In this document: one piece after another, positions 42,090 to 52,616 of the stretch
Position numbering within the stretch: position 1 is the stretch's first letter
Layout of the letters: every line of letters begins with the position of its first letter
NCBI RefSeq assembly: GCF_009720625.1
Contig: NZ_CP046266.1
Location: 4,101,501-4,165,500 of the forward strand
Reading direction: 5' to 3'
Source: Metabacillus sediminilitoris
GTDB lineage: Bacteria > Bacillota > Bacilli > Bacillales > Bacillaceae
DNA length: 64,000 bases
Notes under the pieces: model-generated
The model's database searches: none
What the model was told of the DNA's origin: nothing
The model's input: the letters and a program-made list of their open reading frames with translations, nothing else
Program-made: the position numbers and the translations under genes

Positions 42090-43913
42090 TTAATTATCAT
42101 CCATTCGTAACACAGCCATGAAGGCTTCTTGTGGCACTTCTACAGAACCAACCATTTTCATTCGCTTTTTACCTTCTTTTTGTTTCTCTAATAATTTCCG
42201 CTTACGAGAAATATCTCCGCCATAACATTTAGCAAGGACATTTTTACGCATAGCTTTAATTGTTGACCTAGCTACAATTTTTTGACCAATCGCAGCTTGA
42301 ATTGGGACTTCAAATTGTTGACGTGGAATAAGCTCTTTTAACTTTTCAACAATAACCTTGCCTCGGTCATATGCAGAATCCCGATGGACAATAAATGACA
42401 ATGCATCGATTTTTTCAGCGTTTAGTAAAATATCCATTTTAACGAGGTTAGATTGTTTGTAACCAATTAATTCATAATCGAAGGAAGCATAACCTTTCGT
42501 ATTTGATTTTAATTGATCAAAGAAATCATAAACAATTTCTGATAATGGAATTTCATAGTTGATGTTTACACGAATTTCGTCCAAATATTGCATATCAAGG
42601 AAAATACCACGTTTTTTCTGGCAAAGCTCCATAACAGCCCCAACATAATCATTTGGTACCATAATCGCCGCTTTAACATATGGCTCCTCAACATGGTCAA
42701 TTTTTTGTGGATCAGGCATATTTGATGGGTTATCAACTTTTAAACTTTCACCATCTGTTAAATGAACATCATAAATTACACTTGGTGCGGTTGTGATTAA
42801 ATCAATTTTAAATTCACGCTCGATACGTTCCTGAATGATTTCCATGTGTAATAAGCCTAAGAATCCACAACGGAAGCCAAAACCTAATGCTTGAGATGTC
42901 TCCGGCTCAAATTGCAGAGACGAATCATTAAGCTCAAGTTTTTCTAACGCTTCACGTAAATCATTGTACTTGGCAGTATCAATTGGATAAAGCCCACAGA
43001 AAACCATTGGGTTTAGTTTTCGATAACCTGGAAGTGCTTCTGTAGCTCCATTTTTAGCGTCTGTAATTGTATCACCAACACGAGTATCTCCAACGTTTTT
43101 AATAGCTGCAGTTAAAAATCCAACATCACCTACGTTTAATTCTTTCAGTTGAACAGGCTTTGGATTGAACACACCAACCTCTGTCACTTCAAACTCTTTT
43201 CCTGTTGCCATCATTTTAATTTTTTGACCGACCTTTACCGAACCTTCAACAACACGTATATAGGCAACAACACCGCGGTAAGCATCATATAAGGAGTCAA
43301 AGATAAGTGCTTTTAATGGTCCTTCAGGATCACCTTCTGGTGCTGGGACTTTTTCAACGACCTGCTCAAGAATATCTTCAATACCAATTCCTGCTTTCGC
43401 AGATGCTAATACGGCCTCAGATGCATCTAAACCAATAACATCTTCAATTTCGCCTCGAACTCGCTCAGGATCTGCACTAGGTAAATCGATTTTATTGATA
43501 ACAGGTAATATTTCTAAATCATTGTCAAGGGCCAGATACACATTTGCTAATGTTTGCGCTTCTATACCTTGAGCTGCATCAACAACAAGAACGGCCCCTT
43601 CACATGCAGCAAGACTACGTGAGACTTCATAGGTAAAGTCAACATGCCCAGGAGTATCGATTAAATGAAAGATGTAATCTTCGCCATCTTTTGCTCTATA
43701 TTTTAATTGAACGGCATTTAATTTAATGGTAATGCCACGTTCTCTTTCTAAATCCATTGAATCTAATAACTGATCTTTCATTTCCCGTTGCGTTAACGCA
43801 GATGTTTTTTCTAGGATACGATCTGCGAGGGTAGATTTGCCGTGATCAATATGGGCTATAATCGAGAAATTCCGAATTCTCGACTGCCTATTTAACTTTT
43901 CATCTCTATTCAT
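42090..43913 (-). CDS. lepA: Elongation factor 4 (LepA)
   Basis: This 607-aa translational GTPase has G1 [10 protein letters not shown]3 DTPGH and NKIDLP. The EF-G-like domains follow, with the LepA-specific C-terminal domain from about residue 490. It acts on stalled or newly initiating ribosomes. The ATG has a moderate GAGTGAAG site. It follows the spore genes gpr-spoIIP-yqxA, as in B. subtilis, but a strong hairpin separates it from them. Confidence 0.97.
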   Translation of the reverse strand: MNRDEKLNRQSRIRNFSIIAHIDHGKSTLADRILEKTSALTQREMKDQLLDSMDLERERGITIKLNAVQLKYRAKDGEDYIFHLIDTPGHVDFTYEVSRSLAACEGAVLVVDAAQGIEAQTLANVYLALDNDLEILPVINKIDLPSADPERVRGEIEDVIGLDASEAVLASAKAGIGIEDILEQVVEKVPAPEGDPEGPLKALIFDSLYDAYRGVVAYIRVVEGSVKVGQKIKMMATGKEFEVTEVGVFNPKPVQLKELNVGDVGFLTAAIKNVGDTRVGDTITDAKNGATEALPGYRKLNPMVFCGLYPIDTAKYNDLREALEKLELNDSSLQFEPETSQALGFGFRCGFLGLLHMEIIQERIEREFKIDLITTAPSVIYDVHLTDGESLKVDNPSNMPDPQKIDHVEEPYVKAAIMVPNDYVGAVMELCQKKRGIFLDMQYLDEIRVNINYEIPLSEIVYDFFDQLKSNTKGYASFDYELIGYKQSNLVKMDILLNAEKIDALSFIVHRDSAYDRGKVIVEKLKELIPRQQFEVPIQAAIGQKIVARSTIKAMRKNVLAKCYGGDISRKRKLLEKQKEGKKRMKMVGSVEVPQEAFMAVLRMDDN

Positions 43914-44037
43914 CTTATGTCTTCACTCCTACATAACTTACAAATACACTATTTCTCATTATAACAATTGAGATTTCAACATTCAATATAAGAAAAGTGG
44001 AAGTGCCTTGTTTAGTACCGACCGGCAGAAAACAAAT

Positions 44038-44111
44038 CAAAAAAACTGGCAGAATATGTCTCGATCCTTCTCTCTTTACATCTCTAAAGAAAAGATCTAG
44101 ATTCTGCCAGT
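44038..44111 (-). terminator. Long terminator downstream of yqxA
   Basis: ACTGGCAGAAT (44045-44055) pairs perfectly with ATTCTGCCAGT (44101-44111), and most of the interior (GATC...GGATC, TTTA/TAAA) also pairs. A T run follows on the minus strand. Confidence 0.8.
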
Positions 44112-44122
44112 GTAATAATTAT

Positions 44123-44470
44123 CTAAAATATGACATTAACCCATCTTGCAACCGTATTTAAAAGTTCGGAAACTCCGCTGCTTATAATGGATGCAAATTG
44201 CTTACCGATTTGGGAGAAGAAGTTAAATGCTTCAATTTGTTCAAGTTGTTCTTGCTTTTTTTGTAGATCCTGACTAGTTACTTTATTTCCTAAAATAGAA
44301 GCTTCTACATTTCCAGTATGTTCTTTTTCAACCTGAAAAGCACTTTGAAGATCTGGATCATTATAGCCTTTCATTTTTATCATTCCTTGGTTTGCCTGTT
44401 GCATACCAATCAGAATTCCAAAAAGAAGGATTGCACATAGAACAAAGCACTTGAACATAAATTTTACCAT
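44123..44470 (-). CDS. yqxA: YqxA family membrane-anchored protein (DUF3679)
   Basis: The 115-aa product has an N-terminal signal or anchor helix (about 4-22, FKCFVLCAILLFGILIGM), a hydrophilic middle containing a Gln/Glu-rich coil, and an amphipathic C-terminus. Its position directly after spoIIP (21-nt gap) and before lepA is that of B. subtilis yqxA, whose function is unknown. It probably shares the sporulation promoter of spoIIP. Confidence 0.85.
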   Translation of the reverse strand: MVKFMFKCFVLCAILLFGILIGMQQANQGMIKMKGYNDPDLQSAFQVEKEHTGNVEASILGNKVTSQDLQKKQEQLEQIEAFNFFSQIGKQFASIISSGVSELLNTVARWVNVIF

Positions 44471-44491
44471 CTTACTTCCCTCACAATGTAT

Positions 44492-45691
44492 TTACTGTTG
44501 TTCACTTGCAGGAGTACCATCGACTTTTTCAGCATCCCAATAATATTCGCTGAATACATCTGCTACCGCTGCAACTGTATTTTTTAATTCATCTAGATTA
44601 TTGTCCACTCCACCAAACTCAACAAGCAAAGCATTATTTGATAAATCCTGATTGTAAACTCCGTTATATCCTTTACCACCTTGTTCAAAAATCCCTCGAC
44701 TTAAACCAGGATATTTTTTTTCTAACAGGGTATGAAGGTCCTTTGCAAACTTTTCATTTTTGTCAGCAGTTGGATTGTCTCCACCTATAATAAATGCCAA
44801 CTTGGCATATGATTTATTATTAATTTTAATTGTTGTTACATCTTTTCTTTGAGAATCCCTATGGATATCAATGATGTAATCCAAATTACGATTGCTAGCC
44901 ATTGCGCTTTCAACGAGCGGGCGTGAGGCTGTATATGATTTTGCATAATTCCAGCCCTTTTGTTTTAAATTTGCTTGGATATCAGTCGTTTCGATTTGGT
45001 TTCCAATTCCCTGTTCTTGGAGAGCTTTTCCGAGCAACTCGCTTACAACGGTAATATTTGCTTTCGAATGGATAGCATTATTTGGATCACTTTCACCATT
45101 TAATAAAGGTAAATATGATTCAGTATTATGTGTATTATAAATGTAAACTACTTTTTTATCTCCAGTTGTTAATGTTGGAGGTGCTTTAGGTTCTTCACCA
45201 CTTTGATTAATAACCTCATTTTTATCAATTGATGCTTCTCTTTCTTGCTCTAACACTTCAGTTGGCGGTGGTGATTCATATGGCATATTCGTATAGTTTG
45301 TCCCGCTTCCTGCCACAACAATTTCACTATCATACAAGGAAAAGCCAGGTAGCTCTCGCCCTAATAGACTGCGAGGATCATCAGGATTTATGCTTGTTGC
45401 AACCTTGAACATAATTGTAGATAGTTTAATTGGTTCAGTTTGTTCTGGTAAGGCAGAAATAAAAAATCGATTTTCTGCTCCTAATAATTGCAAAAATGCC
45501 TCACTATCAATATTTTTAGTTAAATTATTTATCGAAGAGGATGATAAGCGATATTCTGTCTTTAGTGATGTTAAGATCCCCGAAAGTAAAAATGTCATTA
45601 ATAGAACAATGAAGCTAATAATGATTCCTTTTTTAATGCTTGTCCCATTTAATGTTACGACCATATTACGATTAATACGTGAACGCTTCAT
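44492..45691 (-). CDS. spoIIP: Spore engulfment amidase/endopeptidase SpoIIP
   Basis: The 399-aa protein has a cytoplasmic basic tail, one transmembrane helix (about 22-42), a linker and a C-terminal amidase-type domain. Zinc and catalytic motifs are YNTHNTESYLP, DIHRDSQRK and LLVEFGGVDNN. With SpoIID and SpoIIM it degrades septal peptidoglycan during engulfment. The ATG is 9 nt after AAGGAGGG. A SigE-like element and a hairpin covering the ribosome site lie upstream. Confidence 0.96.
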   Translation of the reverse strand: MKRSRINRNMVVTLNGTSIKKGIIISFIVLLMTFLLSGILTSLKTEYRLSSSSINNLTKNIDSEAFLQLLGAENRFFISALPEQTEPIKLSTIMFKVATSINPDDPRSLLGRELPGFSLYDSEIVVAGSGTNYTNMPYESPPPTEVLEQEREASIDKNEVINQSGEEPKAPPTLTTGDKKVVYIYNTHNTESYLPLLNGESDPNNAIHSKANITVVSELLGKALQEQGIGNQIETTDIQANLKQKGWNYAKSYTASRPLVESAMASNRNLDYIIDIHRDSQRKDVTTIKINNKSYAKLAFIIGGDNPTADKNEKFAKDLHTLLEKKYPGLSRGIFEQGGKGYNGVYNQDLSNNALLVEFGGVDNNLDELKNTVAAVADVFSEYYWDAEKVDGTPASEQQ

Positions 45692-45702
45692 TTAGCATTT
45701 AC

Positions 45703-45745
45703 CCTCCTTATGCTTGTCTACTAATTAGTATGATGAAGCATAAGG
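45703..45745 (-). promoter_or_regulatory. spoIIP 5' hairpin overlapping its ribosome site and a SigE-like -10
   Basis: CCTTATGCTT (45706-45715) and AAGCATAAGG (45736-45745) are a perfect 10-bp inverted repeat. In the spoIIP-sense RNA the 3' arm includes AAGG of the AAGGAGG ribosome site. The loop holds CATACTAAT (about 45724-45732), a good SigE -10, without a convincing -35. A transcript starting there would lack the 5' arm. Confidence 0.6.
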
Positions 45746-45792
45746 AAGTAGAACCTATTGGTCGAGGAAAGGAAGCAGAACCCACTTTATAT

Positions 45793-46911
45793 TTAGTGAG
45801 TGTAGCCCCCTGCATTATTCTGATTCACCTGTTGGTGAAGCGCAGTATTTAATCCGCTTGCCAGCACATTTGCCATATCATCAATAAAGGTATCAACCTC
45901 TTTTGGAGTCACCATCAAATTATGACCAAGCGGAGACAATACTTCATGAATGAGCTTGCGTTTCTCTTCATCTTCTAGACCGCCTATAATGCCTAAAAAT
46001 TGTTGACGATGCTCATCATTTGGCATATCTTCATCTGTAAGAACCCGGCGTTCTCCAAAGCTCATGCCTGCTGGTGTTAACGATCTTGATGGTCGATCCC
46101 CTTCGCTCATTTCGCGACCAAAGTGCTTTAAAATATAATCGATCGTATCACTTGTTATCGAAACAGCATCTACCACTGTCGGTATCCCAATTGCAATGAC
46201 AGGTATCCCAAATGTTTCCTCACTTAAAGCTTTTCTTTTATTACCAACACCAGAACCGGGATGAATGCCTGTATCCGATATTTGAATGGTTGTATTCACA
46301 CGTTCAAGTGAACGTGCTGCTAATGCATCGATTGCAATCACAAAATCTGGCTTTGATTGTTCAATCACACCAGAAATAATGTCACTTGTTTCAATTCCAG
46401 TTAACCCCATCACACCTGGAGCAATCGCACTTACCGGACGAAAACCTTCTTCAACATTTTCCGGTTGTAATTTGAACAGATGCCTTGTAATTAATAGATT
46501 TTCAACAGCAAGCGGCCCTAAAGCATCTGGTGTAACATTCCAATTTCCTAAGCCAACAACTAAACAACTTGCATCTTTTGGAATATTTTTATCTGATAAA
46601 AACTGATTAAATTGTTTGGCAAAAACTTCAATAACCTTTTCTTGAAGTTCTGTATCCTTTTGTCTGATCCCTTGGACCTCTAATGTTAAATATCGCCCTG
46701 GCTTCTTTCCAACAATTTTAGAGCCTTCATCTTTTATTTCTAAAAAGGAGAGTTTAATCCCTTCCTCTTCCCACTCTTTCATAATGACACCAGCAATATG
46801 ACTTGTATCAGTATGATCCTTTGTTGTTGTTTGTTCTAACGCCATCGCTCTTGCTTCAACAGCAAGGTCTGTTCGAACTGAATAATTACTTAAATCTAAA
46901 GAAGCTCCCAT
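45793..46911 (-). CDS. gpr: Germination protease GPR
   Basis: The 372-aa zymogen degrades small acid-soluble spore proteins during germination. The N-terminal propeptide (about the first 15 residues, [15 protein letters not shown]) precedes a core with [16 protein letters not shown] and [15 protein letters not shown]. It matches the aspartic-like GPR family, whose members are made in the forespore. The ATG has GGGAGG upstream. A SigG promoter is expected, but I found no well-spaced pair in the 5' region. Confidence 0.96.
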   Translation of the reverse strand: MGASLDLSNYSVRTDLAVEARAMALEQTTTKDHTDTSHIAGVIMKEWEEEGIKLSFLEIKDEGSKIVGKKPGRYLTLEVQGIRQKDTELQEKVIEVFAKQFNQFLSDKNIPKDASCLVVGLGNWNVTPDALGPLAVENLLITRHLFKLQPENVEEGFRPVSAIAPGVMGLTGIETSDIISGVIEQSKPDFVIAIDALAARSLERVNTTIQISDTGIHPGSGVGNKRKALSEETFGIPVIAIGIPTVVDAVSITSDTIDYILKHFGREMSEGDRPSRSLTPAGMSFGERRVLTDEDMPNDEHRQQFLGIIGGLEDEEKRKLIHEVLSPLGHNLMVTPKEVDTFIDDMANVLASGLNTALHQQVNQNNAGGYTH

Positions 46912-47127
46912 AAAAATACCTCCCTAATAGTTCCTAGACTTATGTTTGCCATTTATACTTGGAAACATTCTCTATAATTCTTTTAAAAAGGCAGGTTTAC
47001 ACAATTTGATTTTTAAAATATAATCACAGGCATCCATAAAAGCTCAACGTACATACATTTTTAGATCGATTAAATAAATAATTTCCTATTTTTACACACT
47101 TTCAATGGATTTCCCTTTACATTAGTA
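46912..47127. other. Divergent intergenic region between gpr and rpsT
   Basis: With the rpsT promoter region the gap is about 316 nt. It is AT-rich, with no ORF that has a ribosome site. It should hold a forespore promoter for gpr, but no candidate with correct spacing was found. Confidence 0.35.
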
Positions 47128-47156
47128 TTGCAATTTAGGTAGCCGTTTGATAGAAT
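47128..47156 (+). promoter_or_regulatory. SigA promoter of rpsT
   Basis: TTGCAA (47128-47133), 17 nt, TAGAAT (47151-47156), about 70 nt before the start codon. Confidence 0.7.
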
Positions 47157-47227
47157 ATCTTTTGTTCATGTAAAGGAAATGGTCGAGTAAAATAGATTCT
47201 CGATTTACTTCTTAGGAGGTGAAAGAT

Positions 47228-47494
47228 ATGCCAAATATTAAATCTGCAATCAAACGCGTAAAAACTAGCAATGAGCGTAATGCACATAATGCAACAATTA
47301 AATCTGCAATGCGTACTGCTATTAAAAAAGTAGATGCTCTAGTTTTAAAAAATGATGCTGAAAATGCAAAAGCTGCACTTGTTGAAGCTAACAAACGTAT
47401 TGATAAAGCTGCACAAAGCGGTTTAGTTCATAAAAACGCTGCTGCTCGTTACAAATCACGTTTAGCTAAAAGTGTTAATGGATTATCTGCATAA
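47228..47494 (+). CDS. rpsT: 30S ribosomal protein S20
   Basis: This 88-aa basic, helical protein begins [18 protein letters not shown] and ends [16 protein letters not shown], the S20 pattern. It binds 16S rRNA early in 30S assembly. A GTG three codons upstream overlaps AGGAGG and was rejected in favour of the ATG at 47228. The gene is convergent with holA and its terminator overlaps the holA stop codon. Confidence 0.97.
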   Translation: MPNIKSAIKRVKTSNERNAHNATIKSAMRTAIKKVDALVLKNDAENAKAALVEANKRIDKAAQSGLVHKNAAARYKSRLAKSVNGLSA

Positions 47495-47500
47495 TAAAGA

Positions 47501-47528
47501 AACGATCCAAATTGGATCGTTTTTTTTA
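47501..47528 (+). terminator. Terminator of rpsT
   Basis: AACGATCC/GGATCGTT around a 5-nt loop, followed by a T run whose end contains the holA stop codon on the opposite strand. Confidence 0.88.
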
Positions 47529-48545
47529 TTTTTCGAACAACTTTAGTAGAAACAATTCTAATAAAAGCTGTTTATCCTTTTTTCCGGTTTTCATTTGATA
47601 ATCCGCCTCTGCAAGCTCCATTAATATATGTGCTAATTCCTCAGATTTAAACAATCTTGCTTGTTGTAATGCCAATTTCACTCTAAAAGGATGTACCTTT
47701 ACAGTTGTCGCAATTTGCTGTTGACCATATCCTTTGTTTGAGAGTTCTTTCACATGTAAAATTAATCTAAATTGATTAACCAATAATGACAAAATTTTAA
47801 TTGGTTCTTCATTGTTTTTTAATAAATCATAGAGTATCTGTAACGCTTCTTTACTCCTTTTATGAATGACATTATCAATCAGTTCAAAGATATTTTGTTC
47901 TAATGATCTAGCAACAAGTAATCTTACGATATCAGGTGTGATAGAACCACCCTCACCAACATATGTACTAAGTTTTTTGATTTCTTGATAAATAACCATT
48001 AAATCTCCAGCTGTTAATACCAATAACTCATCCATTGCTTCCTTTGACAAATAGACAGCTTCTTGTTCAGCTAAATCTGTTATCCATTTCATTGTTTCTT
48101 GATCTGACAATGCGTTTATTTCAATAACGACAGACTGTTTTTTTATAAGCTTTGTAATTTTCTTCCGTTCATCTAATTTTTCATATGGAGCAAGAATAAC
48201 TAAGATTGTATATGGTGCCGGCGAATTCATATATTGCTCAAGCTTATCAATGCGATGATCAATTTTTTCTTTCTTCTTCTCACTTGTTAAAAAACTTGGA
48301 TTTTTTATAATGACGACCCGCTTTTCTCCCATAAACGGAAGGGTTTCAGCATCTTCAATCGCTGTTTCAATTGGTGTTTCTTCCATATCATATATCGATA
48401 GATTAAAATCCTTTTCTTCCTCCAATAAAGCTGCATCCATAATTAATTGGACTGTTTCTTGAAGAAGAAAGGTTTCTTTTCCAAGAAGTAGGTACGTTGA
48501 TTGTAATTTCTTTTTTTTAATATCTTTCCATACATCAAAAATCAT
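47526..48545 (-). CDS. holA: DNA polymerase III delta subunit
   Basis: The 339-aa clamp-loader subunit (YqeN) starts MIFDVWKDIKKKKLQSTYLLLG and has the HolA pattern LLGKETFLLQE, LPFMGEKRVVIIKNP and a three-domain helical C-terminus (FRLILHVKELSNKG). It opens the beta clamp with the other loader subunits. The ATG at 48545 is about 10 nt after GGAGA. Seven further in-frame residues upstream lack a ribosome site. Confidence 0.93.
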   Translation of the reverse strand: MIFDVWKDIKKKKLQSTYLLLGKETFLLQETVQLIMDAALLEEEKDFNLSIYDMEETPIETAIEDAETLPFMGEKRVVIIKNPSFLTSEKKKEKIDHRIDKLEQYMNSPAPYTILVILAPYEKLDERKKITKLIKKQSVVIEINALSDQETMKWITDLAEQEAVYLSKEAMDELLVLTAGDLMVIYQEIKKLSTYVGEGGSITPDIVRLLVARSLEQNIFELIDNVIHKRSKEALQILYDLLKNNEEPIKILSLLVNQFRLILHVKELSNKGYGQQQIATTVKVHPFRVKLALQQARLFKSEELAHILMELAEADYQMKTGKKDKQLLLELFLLKLFEK

Positions 48546-48679
48546 GGTTTTTCGTTCTCCAATCATTCAATTCACTAACATTAATCGTAAAATGAATAGA
48601 ACTGTTTGGCAAGTGCGAAATAATAAAGACACTATATAAAAGCCTCAACTACAACAAATATTGGGTAAATTGACTATGT

Positions 48680-48725
48680 AAAAAAGGAAATGGAATGAAA
48701 CGTAGTTGCATTCCATTCCCTTTTA
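48680..48725. terminator. Hairpin between yqzM and holA
   Basis: AAAAGG-AATGGAATG pairs with CATTCCATT-CCTTTT around an 11-nt loop, with A and T runs outside. It lies in the divergent holA/yqzM gap (48546-48936), where neither flanking gene ends, so what it terminates is unclear. No other gene was seen in the gap. Confidence 0.65.
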
Positions 48726-48936
48726 TCTATGTGAACGTTTCGTTTCAGGGCCTAGGTTACCTGATTCGAAACGATACCACGATTTGATGTTTAGTTTAGC
48801 CAAGGTTAGAAAGATTATTTGATGTCAATTCTAACAATGTTGGGAAAAAGATCCTTGGTTGCTAACGACAAATCATCATATTGTAGATTTTTTTACTTTT
48901 TTAGCTTATACTAAGTATGAAATAGGAGGGGTAACA

Positions 48937-49071
48937 GTGAACGAATTTGAAAAAAATGTCCAAAGCAAACGTAACGATGCTATTGATTCTGGGGTTGGAT
49001 TTATTGCTTCTTTTGGATTTTTCGCGACCATTTTTATTATCGCAACTGTTATTCAATTAATTGGTTCATAA
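48937..49071 (+). CDS. yqzM: Small membrane protein YqzM
   Basis: This 44-aa protein, read from a GTG at 48937 with GGAGGGG upstream, begins MNEFEKNVQSKRNDAIDSG and then has one hydrophobic helix (FGFFATIFIIATVIQLIG). It is the YqzM family of Bacillus, encoded between holA and comEC, whose function is unknown. Longer in-frame sequence upstream lacks a ribosome site. Confidence 0.9.
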   Translation: MNEFEKNVQSKRNDAIDSGVGFIASFGFFATIFIIATVIQLIGS

Positions 49072-49103
49072 TTAATTGATATTTCTGTATTACATAAGGA
49101 TTG

Positions 49104-49129
49104 GACTGCTAAAAATGCAGTCTTTTTTT
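49104..49129 (+). terminator. Terminator of yqzM
   Basis: GACTGC-N7-GCAGTC followed by seven T. Confidence 0.85.
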
Positions 49130-49188
49130 GTTCCCAGTTCCAATGTCTTTATCTTTTGATTATATTTTATAAAGCGATTTCCTATTTC

Positions 49189-51507
49189 TTATTCTGATAC
49201 TTCATCGTATGGAGGATGGATAGAAAACGTTCCTGATTTTCCTTTAAATTGATATAAAAGTCCACCATGTAAATCAGTTCGAAATACGGTTATTTTTTCG
49301 TTTCCTAATCTTTCTAAAACTTCGGTATGTGGATGTTGATAGCGGTTATTATATCCTGCAGAAATCAAGGCAATCTCAGGTCTGACTTTATCAAGAAGTT
49401 GTTCTGATGTAGATCCTTTACTCCCATGATGGCCAACCTTTAATACATCGACTTTTAAGGATGGATATAATTGAACGAACCTCTTTTCACTTTCTATTTC
49501 TGCATCTCCCGTAAATAACCATTTTAAACCGCCTAATTCAGCCCAAATAACTAATGAATCGGCATTTTTACTATCTGTTAGAACATGTGGTGAAAGTACG
49601 TAAAATGAGAAATCTTGAAAATTTATGATATCACCAGCCATTACTGATTTTATTTTCAACATTTTCTCATTCGCTGACTGAATGATATTTTGTTCTAACT
49701 CACCTCTTACAAAACCATTAGGGAGAATTAATTCTTTAATTCTAATCTCATCTATTATTGGTAAAGCCTCACCGATATGATCCATATCACCATGAGTTAA
49801 AATGAGTGCATCCAGTTTTGTTACACCAATTGATTTTAAATACGGCAATGTCACATCCTTTGTAATTGAGAAAGGATTTCTCGTTTCCTCCCATTCCTCT
49901 TTCGGAAAAGATATCCTCCCTCCGGTATCAATTAAATAATTTCCTTTATTAAATGGTCTCTTTATAAAAATAGAGTCACCTTGTCCGACATCAATGATCA
50001 TCACCTGACCATTTGGATTAATATATGGTAATGTGATTTGAGTGATTAATACAATCGTTAAATAAACAGTTGGCCGAAAAGGCAATATTAGTTTTTGATG
50101 CTGCTCTAATTGGAGAAATAAATAATAAATAGTGATAATTAAAGCAATAAGGATAATGTAAGAAGGTTTACCTGTTGTTAAGGTTGTAAAGGGAATGGAT
50201 GAGGCATAAAGGACGATTTGATGAGTTATTTGTAGAAACTCATCAAACATTTGAATAATGTGAGTGCCGATTGAAGGTAAAACAGCCATTGTAACTGTAG
50301 ATAAAATAGATATAGGCAGAATGATAAAGGAATAAAGTGGTACAAATAACATATTCATTGGTAAGCTAATAAGAGATACCTCGTAAAAATGAAATAACAA
50401 CAATGGCAATGCGCAGAGTTGGGCAATGAAAGAAACAACAGTTAACTTCATAAGCCTGCTCGAAAAATTTTCAACGATACCAAAAGAAAGGACTAAGCCA
50501 TACGTTACAATAAAAGAAAGTTGAAAACCTATGTGGAATAAATAGTATGGATTTAAAAGCAGAAGACAGATAAATGTAAAGCTAATAACATCTAGTGTCG
50601 TATTTTTCCATTTACAAAGCTTCATAAAAAAATACACCATTACCATAAAGCAAGCTCTTATCACAGAGGGAGCCGCCCCCGTAAGTATCATATATAGTGG
50701 AAGCAAGAGTATTAAGATGATTTTAGTCTTCTCATGTGTCAGCCCGCTTAAAATAAATATGTAATAAATACCGCTCACTAATAATGCCACATGTGATCCA
50801 GAGATTGCTAATAAATGAACAATTCCAACCTCTTGATAAGCTTTTTCTACTTTAGGATCAAGCAAACTGATTTCACCATAAATTAGCGCTTGTACAATTC
50901 CTACTGATGAATGTGGAAAATGTTCTTCTATAAAAGATAAACCATGTTTTCTTATTTCTAACAGGCTTAAAAGCCAATTTGATTTTCCTGTTACACAATC
51001 CTTTATCACATCAACTTCATATTGCCAATGAATATGTTGGTCTTGGAGATATTGTTTATAATTGAAAGCATTTGGCATAGTTGGTGATTTGGGATGAATT
51101 AATTTCCCCTTGAATTGACAACTCATACCTGGATTAATCTTTTTTACAGCTTGTTTTTCCTTTATTGAATTTATCATATAGGAAAAAGTAACCCTTTCAC
51201 CAGAAGGAGTTTTTATTTCCCCTTTATATTTATTACCATCAATAGCAGGAATTGATGAAAAAATACCGTTAACCGTTAATGGTCCTTCGTTTAAGGAAGT
51301 TTTATTATAAAACTCTGTTATTGTATAACAAGTAATAAAAATAAGGATGACAGCGAAACAAAATAAGAAGTGAAATGGTTCATTTTTGATTAGCAGGAAA
51401 ATAAGAAAGGTGAGTGTAAGGAGAAGTAAAAGGGGATGAAAGTGAAACCGACAAAGCATAATCGAAAAACAAGCTGAAACAGCTAGTAAAAATAGCTTTC
51501 CTTTCAA
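49189..51507 (-). CDS. comEC: DNA uptake channel protein ComEC
   Basis: This 772-aa integral membrane protein passes transforming single-stranded DNA into the cell. It has N-terminal helices, an OB-type extracellular domain, the competence domain with LLAISGSHVALL, many transmembrane helices (about 230-490), and a C-terminal metallo-beta-lactamase-like domain with LTHGDMDHIG and VGHHGSKGST. Length fits the full family form. It is separated from comEB by 317 nt, which is unusual because the two often adjoin. Confidence 0.95.
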   Translation of the reverse strand: MKGKLFLLAVSACFSIMLCRFHFHPLLLLLTLTFLIFLLIKNEPFHFLFCFAVILIFITCYTITEFYNKTSLNEGPLTVNGIFSSIPAIDGNKYKGEIKTPSGERVTFSYMINSIKEKQAVKKINPGMSCQFKGKLIHPKSPTMPNAFNYKQYLQDQHIHWQYEVDVIKDCVTGKSNWLLSLLEIRKHGLSFIEEHFPHSSVGIVQALIYGEISLLDPKVEKAYQEVGIVHLLAISGSHVALLVSGIYYIFILSGLTHEKTKIILILLLPLYMILTGAAPSVIRACFMVMVYFFMKLCKWKNTTLDVISFTFICLLLLNPYYLFHIGFQLSFIVTYGLVLSFGIVENFSSRLMKLTVVSFIAQLCALPLLLFHFYEVSLISLPMNMLFVPLYSFIILPISILSTVTMAVLPSIGTHIIQMFDEFLQITHQIVLYASSIPFTTLTTGKPSYIILIALIITIYYLFLQLEQHQKLILPFRPTVYLTIVLITQITLPYINPNGQVMIIDVGQGDSIFIKRPFNKGNYLIDTGGRISFPKEEWEETRNPFSITKDVTLPYLKSIGVTKLDALILTHGDMDHIGEALPIIDEIRIKELILPNGFVRGELEQNIIQSANEKMLKIKSVMAGDIINFQDFSFYVLSPHVLTDSKNADSLVIWAELGGLKWLFTGDAEIESEKRFVQLYPSLKVDVLKVGHHGSKGSTSEQLLDKVRPEIALISAGYNNRYQHPHTEVLERLGNEKITVFRTDLHGGLLYQFKGKSGTFSIHPPYDEVSE

Positions 51508-51824
51508 TTAAAAATACACCTCTTATCTTAAAAGATTGACCAAATAAAATTAACTCTTGATATAGCCCTTACATGCTTTTATGACGTATTAACAGGTTTT
51601 TTTCTCTTCACTTAGCTTTTCACTATACTACATGAAGCACAGAGGATCTAGATGATTCTCTGAGACTTACAAGACACTAACCAGAAGTTATCCCCTCACC
51701 CCACCAATATGCATCTCTTACTCTGTTTATTAGTAGGGTTTTACTGCCTATTAAGCGGGGATAATAGTTCTGAAAAGAGTAATGTGCCCGTCTTGAAAAA
51801 GCCGAGGATGTGGCAAAGTCTTTT
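51508..51824. other. Intergenic region between comEB and comEC
   Basis: This 317-nt region has no ORF with a ribosome site in the operon direction. It holds a weak hairpin after comEB (51796-51828, AAAAAGCC/GGC..CTTTTTT) and the string TTTTACTGCCTATTAAGCGG (51743-51762), which resembles the start of the tandem repeat unit at 63138. Confidence 0.4.
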
Positions 51825-52376
51825 TTACGAAAACAATCTATCAGCTTTTATATATAAAGCTTGTACTTCTTCTTCACTCATATTTGTTTCGGCAAGCTTT
51901 TTAATTAAACTTGACATAAATTCAAGCTTTTGTTTATCATCTTCAGTCCTTTCAAGCTCAACTTGCTGAATTTTGACATTAGCTTGTTTGAATAGGTCTA
52001 CTGCATAGGGGTGATTTTTGTAATCAACAGCATAATAAACCGTTTTAATGCCACTCTGAATGAGTGCCTTACAGCATTGGAGACAAGGAAAATGTGTAAC
52101 GTAAATTTCTGCCCCTTCTGTGGGTACGCCAAATTTCGCACATTGCAATAGTGCATTCATTTCAGCATGTATTGTCCTCACACAATGATTATCAATCACA
52201 TAGCAGCCTTCATCAGAGCAGTGAACACCACCTGCAATTGAACCATTATAACCACCTGCAATCATTCGTTTTTCCCGAACAATCGTTGCACCAACTGCTA
52301 GTCTTGTACATGTGCTTCTTAAAGCTAGCAGATGACTTTGGGACATAAAATATTGATCCCATGAAATACGACTCAT
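51825..52376 (-). CDS. comEB: ComEB, dCMP deaminase family
   Basis: The 183-aa zinc-dependent deaminase has HAEMNAL and PCLQCC as its zinc motifs, plus GGYNGS. It probably converts dCMP to dUMP. In B. subtilis it lies in the comE operon but is dispensable for DNA uptake. The ATG at 52376 follows GGGGGAG by 6 nt. Five extra residues from an upstream GTG were rejected. A 240-nt gap separates it from comEA. Confidence 0.93.
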   Translation of the reverse strand: MSRISWDQYFMSQSHLLALRSTCTRLAVGATIVREKRMIAGGYNGSIAGGVHCSDEGCYVIDNHCVRTIHAEMNALLQCAKFGVPTEGAEIYVTHFPCLQCCKALIQSGIKTVYYAVDYKNHPYAVDLFKQANVKIQQVELERTEDDKQKLEFMSSLIKKLAETNMSEEEVQALYIKADRLFS

Positions 52377-52616
52377 TAATAACTCCCCCACTCGACAATT
52401 TTCTTCCTTAAGTGTACCGAGAATCCTGAATATTCGTCAATTTAATATTTTTGGATTTTAAAATTTTATCCCGGCAGTAAGCACCTATTCCATATGGCAT
52501 TTCTAAAAAGATGAAAACAATCTGTAAATCATCATAGGTCAACAGTCAATTGGAAAGCCACAGAATGGTTATAAGTCTCGTATACCATCAATCGCCACAT
52601 TTGAGCAAATCTCATT

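Noticed and set aside
51709..51969. 86-codon plus-strand frame opposite the end of comEB
   Set aside because: Half of it is antisense to comEB and no ribosome site precedes it.
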